Positions 59,343 to 64,000 of a DNA stretch of 64,000 nt are shown piece by piece. Source of the stretch: Ignelater luminosus (Eukaryota; Arthropoda; Insecta; Coleoptera; Elateridae); the NCBI GenBank assembly GCA_011009095.1, contig VTPC01090621.1, forward strand, positions 22,111 to 86,110, given 5' to 3'. The notes below the pieces were generated by a model. It had not been told where the DNA came from. It searched no databases and saw nothing but the letters and a program-made list of their open reading frames with translations. The number at the start of each line of letters is the position of its first letter. Position 1 is the first letter of the stretch. The position numbers were made by a program, and so were the translations under genes.

Positions 59343-59800
59343 CTTTGATAAATGAGTCAGTTAAGTCGATTAACGACTTGTCTATCATTTGCTTGGAAAA
59401 CTGTACTAGTTTCATATACGTCTTTCGGCGCGAACTCCGTCTTCATCCAGTTCAGGTAAAACCTTCGTTTTGTTATCCATACGCAACGTTTTGCCTGATA
59501 CGTCTTGACTGAACAAGTAAAACGTTGGAAAATCGTTGCCTCTAAACCGGCCTTAAGTTGATTTCTTGCTTCAACAGACGTAGAAGTACTGTTTCGTAAC
59601 ATACGTAAGGTAATGAAACGATCATCAGCAGCCGTTGTTTTTCTTTTCTTACCAGATCTTAGCCTTCGTGTATTCCTGTCAGTTTCTCTAAACCCTTTGC
59701 ACACATTTTCGAACCGCTGTATGAGTGCAGCATAACGCAATCTTCGACGATCTTCTACAGCTTTTACAGGATCTTCGGCACTTAGACGCATCAAAGAAGA

Positions 59801-62800
59801 GAAAGCTTTTACAAATACCCGTTTTTGGACAAATTCGCTTTTATGTAAGTGATTTCAGGAACACTTTCCAGGCCAAAACGGAAGAGACTCTTTGATTTGC
59901 AATTTAGCAATATGCGTATTAATACAGAAACAAAGATACGAGCACATTTTCCGACAGACACATTTCGTGACTTTGCATTTCATTTTTTCTTTTGTTTTAA
60001 GCGAAGGATGTTATGATATTAATTTTCATAACCGTAATCGAGCTGACGCGGCGGTTTTCCGCAATATCATCCTGAGCCGTCCCGAGCTTTCTACATTCAA
60101 CGAGTAATGAGTATAGTTAATAATAGTTAATTTGATTACTTGAAACAAATATACAAAATAGTTAGACAACTATAAATAGAGCTAAACGTAAAAAACAGAT
60201 TACAGAAAAATTTATTTCCAAGCCGGTTACCAAGAATCACTTTCATAGGAGTTGAATATGGTGTTTACCTCTAAATCAGCAGCAACATTTTTTTGGCGAT
60301 ATTCTGGTCACAAGATGAAAATCTTCTAGATAGTCGTGATAGTGAAGTAGCAGAAAGATAACTACCTAAGACATACCGTTACGTATATATAATTAAAAAA
60401 ATATCATTTGTGAATTCCTGAACAGAATTCAAAGGTTTCTCTTTCATTAATAAAAAGAAAACGTCCTCAAAACCCTTCATATGCGCATCGATGCTGACTT
60501 CCCACTGAGTTCGAGTTCAAAGATGACAAATAACTGTCTTAAATATGGGGCTCTAACACTCTCTACGATCACAACTAGAATCACAGGTAAAACTTCTAAA
60601 ATGTAAGATACGAAAAACGAGAAAGATATTTACTACAGTCAATATCAAAGCAAAAAAAAAAATGGGAAGAATTAACACTGAAGACTGAATACAAGTCCAG
60701 AACACAAATAGTGGTTACCTGGAGAATAAACTGAAAAAAGAGAAATCACACAATAAAATTTCTTTGTTGGCTTGGCCTTTGGTGTTACCTTACTACGTTT
60801 TTAATTTTTTAAGTCTAAGAAACTCAGGGTAAAAATTACTGTCTTACACAAAATAAATGTTCAAGCGCTCGATTCAAGAGAGAAATCTTGACACTGAAAG
60901 TAATTAATATCTAAATAAAGTATGAGAAAAACTAGATAAATGAAATCTAGATGGAGAACACATGAGGTCATCTTTCCTTCAGATCTGTGATTTTAAATAC
61001 TGGCTCGGTTCCTTCAGAAGGAATCAGATAGAGGAAGAGCATCACAACAAATTTCTAGCCTTCAATCAGTTTTCATTTTGTTCATCTTTTGCTGATTCTT
61101 AGAATTTAAGGTTAAAAGAAACTTCTTATTCAAATGCATGCCGTGTCCTTTACAGGATTTTTGGAAATTCCGTCCTTACGCTTTCTCTTTCAGTATAGAG
61201 GTTTCCTACAGATCAAGATAGATTTTGAACCACCAGAATTTCTATGCTGAAAATTTTGCAATTTTCAATTTGACTGTATAAATCATTTTGGAAAAAGTCA
61301 ATTTATCGTTTCTTAAAGATCATCAAATGCAATCCACAGCTTCGATTTTAATGATTTAATTCTGCACATATTTACCAAAGCTTCTGAAGAAATATATATG
61401 CCGTACCGAACAGGATCATTCCATAACCAAATGCCCAGCTACCCAAAAAGATGAGCACCTGTAATAATAATAACTCCAAAGCACATTGTTGCATTGCTAA
61501 TTTAGAAGGCTCAATAATGACTAAAATTTGAAATCAAACAATAAATAATTGACAGTCTGATACAGAATATTCAATAAGGTAGTGGTAGTATCCAACGACG
61601 TTCACTTAGTTAAATGTTCCAAAATGGCTCTAAGAGACCTGAAACTTCTTCAGGTCACAGTAAATTAAAAAGCAACACAGATCATTTTGTCCAAACAATT
61701 TGGAATACTAAATAGTCAAGATGAAACTGGATTTTTACGATTTGCGTATATAAAGGATTTTTCCAAAGAGGCACGCAGCCACTTACAGAGCGTGTAATGT
61801 TCATCAAGTAAAAATAAATTTCCTAGAATTTTCTGCGGTTGAAGTTTCAAACGATCTCTTGCTTTTTAATATCTCCCACGCAATTTGTGATATTGATCAG
61901 AGATTTATTGCATATAGTATGTACATTACCATAACGTACATTGTAATTGATATAATCACAAAGTAAATATAGATTTAAAGACACCCCTCCAAACACCATG
62001 GTCTGTATTCACCGCTCTTTTTAAATCTGTCTCTAAAATCGTTTTTTACGGAAACTGTTACGCAGAGGTAAGTATTGTCTAGACACCCTGTAGAATGAAT
62101 AAGATTAGGATTTCTAAAAATAGTTTTAAAGGACTTAAACGGATATTCCAGTTGAAATATCAATTATTTATCAAAATTAACGATAATTACGGAAAGTTTG
62201 TCGTTAAATGGTAATGTGAAGACTGTGTTGCTACGGTATTAGTTACAGAAACATCATCAAGTTTTAATAGGAAGTTTTATTGCTCAATTTTCTGAACGTA
62301 GGGTTTGTCCACTAATTAAAAACACGAGAATGTGACAAAAACAAGAGCCACAAATATAAAGTCTACAGCAATAAACAAACATCTTTTTTGTTAATTCACA
62401 AGGTTAAAGATTACATACGAAATTAAAGAAAACAGAAAATCGTACAGAGAAAGGTTGTTCAGTAAGATCAAAATGCTACTAGGTATAAAATAAGCTCTTG
62501 TTAGAGTATTATATAATTTCAATCTACTAATTTAAGATAATAATATAGTCCAACAATAAGAAAAAAAGAAAAAGTTTAAACAAAATGGCAAATCCTACAT
62601 TAATATTACTTTAAGATAATGACAGTGCGGATGCAAAATAACATTTATATAATTATTAGAAAAACCATATAATAAGAATGATTCGTTAGAATGATTCAAC
62701 CGGATGTCAAAAGCAGAATGCAGTTATTTTTATAGTAATTGATTAAATAATTAATAATAGCGGAAATTGAATAGGTCAATAAGTATTTCGTAATCAAAAG

Positions 62801-64000
62801 CGATGATTATTTTCGGATTTTCTGTAGGTTTAATTTGTTTTACGTTTCCTTTTAAAAATGAAATCTTAAATAATATACACTTTTTCATCTACATAATTGT
62901 GGTAGGTCATATTATTGAGTAACCAAACAATATTCCATTATTTTATTAAACTACTATTAAATAATGTTTGTTTATAATAAATTAATAATAGTAAACTAAC
63001 TTGATCCTTCAAATAGGAATTTAAGTATAATTAATTGGACCAAATGTAAGATTTCCTTTAACAAAAAATTTTAGTTTCTTCGCCAGAACTACTTTTAAAA
63101 TCACTAATTTTATTTGTCCATCAAATTCCATCACTGATTTTTCACGCCACAATGCGAAGGTTATTACAACATGCAAAGTTCAGAAATTAAATATCCAAAC
63201 TCTGTAATTAATTCGAACTTCCAACGAACGAAAAAACTTTTTATCTACCGATAAACTATAAGGAATCGTTTAAAAAATTACACTTTTAATAAAATATCAT
63301 TACTGAAACATTTAAATGTGGACGAAGCCGTGTTAATGGAGAAATAAATTACACATTTTACTTAATATCTTCATGCCCGCAGGGAAAACGGTCAAAGAAG
63401 TTCTTGGCCACTTTTAAAAATTGCCTTGAACTGGCTATGAATTACTAGGAAACTCTAAATATTTCTATGAAATCGCTTGTTTAAAAAAAGTCTTGAGAGA
63501 TTCTAGTAAATTCAGCAAAAATTCCTAGTAGATGAAACATAAATAATTTTTTTCCTTCACTGAAAAAACCTTAATTAGTATTAAACTAAATTAACTCTCG
63601 ACATACTTATGGTTATCATTTTGGTTTATATTAAAAAAACAACCGTATTAAATTAATAATCTTCATAACAGTTATTAGCTTATTTACACAAAAATCACTA
63701 AAATAAAATATTTTATTGAATTCGTTCCCATTCTCTCTTAATGTCGTGAAAATGAATCAAAACATGGGCAACATTCCTTCTATCATTATATTTACATAAA
63801 TAAACAGCGAACTGCTACTTATTTATAAATGTCACAATTATCTCGGCGTGAATTTTTTTCTCTTGAATGTGAAATGGATGGCTGACCAGTTTCAGCTGAC
63901 CGGAGAGCGCTTCTCGGTTTCCGCCTTTGGTAAAAAATTAGACTCATTTGCACAGTGGGAGATCTGCTTTGCACTACTCTAGATTGCATTCGCCGATTTT
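59801..64000. other. No gene recognised
   Basis: AT-rich DNA. ACACCCTGTA at 62083-62092 marks one more candidate repeat terminus reading leftward. The last 150 nt (GACCGGAGAGCGCTTCTCGG at about 63899) are GC-richer and could be the edge of a promoter or repeat cut by the window end. Confidence 0.4.
62083..62092 (-). repeat. Isolated CAGGGTGT repeat terminus
   Basis: Read on the minus strand, TACAGGGTGTCTAGAC matches the terminus of the Tc-like element at 21.4-23.1 kb for its first 10 nt. No partner terminus in the opposite orientation was seen nearby, so the extent of the repeat is unknown. Confidence 0.3.

Larger units (their letters stand above)
56884..59553. mobile_element. PIF/Harbinger element, 2670 bp, with TIRs and TAA duplication
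   Basis: The left end reads AGGCCCGTCTAGACGCAACG. The right end, read inward on the minus strand, is AGGCCGGTTTAGAGGCAACG. Similarity continues as far as TCAGTCAAGAC about 40-50 nt in. TAA flanks both sides (56881-56883 and 59554-59556), the 3-bp TWA-type target duplication of Harbinger. The element carries both expected genes: a HARBI1-type nuclease on the plus strand and a MADF/BESS DNA-binding protein on the minus strand. Both are broken by stops, frameshifts and loss of the nuclease's first-Asp region. It sits inside a Tc1 transposase gene. Confidence 0.92.
56265..59800 (-). mobile_element. Tc1-like element split by a Harbinger insertion
   Basis: Two minus-strand pieces form one Tc1-type transposase. 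The N-terminal piece (59794-59557) reads CKGFRETDRNTRRLRSGKKR then TTAADDRFITLRMLRNSTST and SVEARNQL. The C-terminal piece (56880-56270) begins REVRDVDVTVWIVRRRLAEV and includes WTLEHWKAVLFIDESRFCLY (first catalytic Asp), RVWRRAGERHAV and WPACSPDMNSIEHAWDILD (third block with Glu). The second catalytic block (DNARPH-type) is deleted around GALTAHLYILEDH. Removing 56884-59553 plus one TAA joins the pieces in frame at NQL-REV. There is a stop before EEWKNIPQDY. Tc1 TIRs were not identified. Confidence 0.88.

Noticed and set aside
1-64000. tRNA genes, rRNA and CRISPR-like spaced repeats
   Set aside because: Looked for GGTTCGA-type B boxes with partner stems and for regularly spaced repeats by eye. 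None were found.

Overview
The window reads as AT-rich nuclear DNA of an insect, most likely a beetle. This is inference from three things. A terminal exon encodes an allatostatin-C (PISCF) neuropeptide. One gene has very short introns (60 nt, and possibly 54 nt). The DNA is full of insect-type mariner, Tc1, Harbinger, RTE and Jockey copies. There are no operons, tRNAs, rRNAs or CRISPR arrays, and most sequence is intergenic, intronic or decayed transposon.

Layout. 1-6.8 kb: no gene, but a large inverted-repeat (foldback) element at 3.06-3.72 kb. 6.8-9.6 kb: a decayed RTE-type LINE split by an internally deleted mariner. 11.99-12.2 kb: last exon of the allatostatin-C precursor gene (+). 13.7-15.4 kb: a LINE 3' fragment and a Tc1/mariner-superfamily element with both terminal inverted repeats. 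20.3-23.6 kb: a multi-copy ORF of unknown class split by another Tc-like element. 24.6-25.5 kb: a winged-helix/linker-histone-like chromatin gene (-). 26.9-30.3 kb: a Jockey-type LINE (-) carrying a full-length mariner with an open 349-codon transposase. 33.3-33.6 kb: terminal exon of a SAM-domain protein (-). 34.0-35.7 kb: hAT-like and Tc1-like debris. 38.0-38.4 kb: a CpG-rich promoter candidate with paired E-boxes and a possible first coding exon (+). 43.1-43.4 kb: a second GC-rich promoter-like patch. 53.4-53.6 kb: a LINE reverse-transcriptase fragment. 56.3-59.8 kb: a Tc1-like element split by a complete two-gene Harbinger element with TIRs and a TAA duplication.

How it fits together. Host genes visible here are only pieces: AST-C last exon, winged-helix 3' exons, SAM last exon and a possible first exon. 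Their other exons lie outside the window or were not recognised. The strongest theme is nesting. Four transposons sit inside older repeats, and in all four cases removing the insert plus one target-site copy restores the reading frame or the known protein order across the junction. Two unrelated mariners entered two different LINE clades at the same aligned codon of the reverse transcriptase. The Harbinger copy has its nuclease and MADF/BESS genes interleaved on opposite strands, each with an exon inside the other's intron or gap. That arrangement is the least expected feature of the window.
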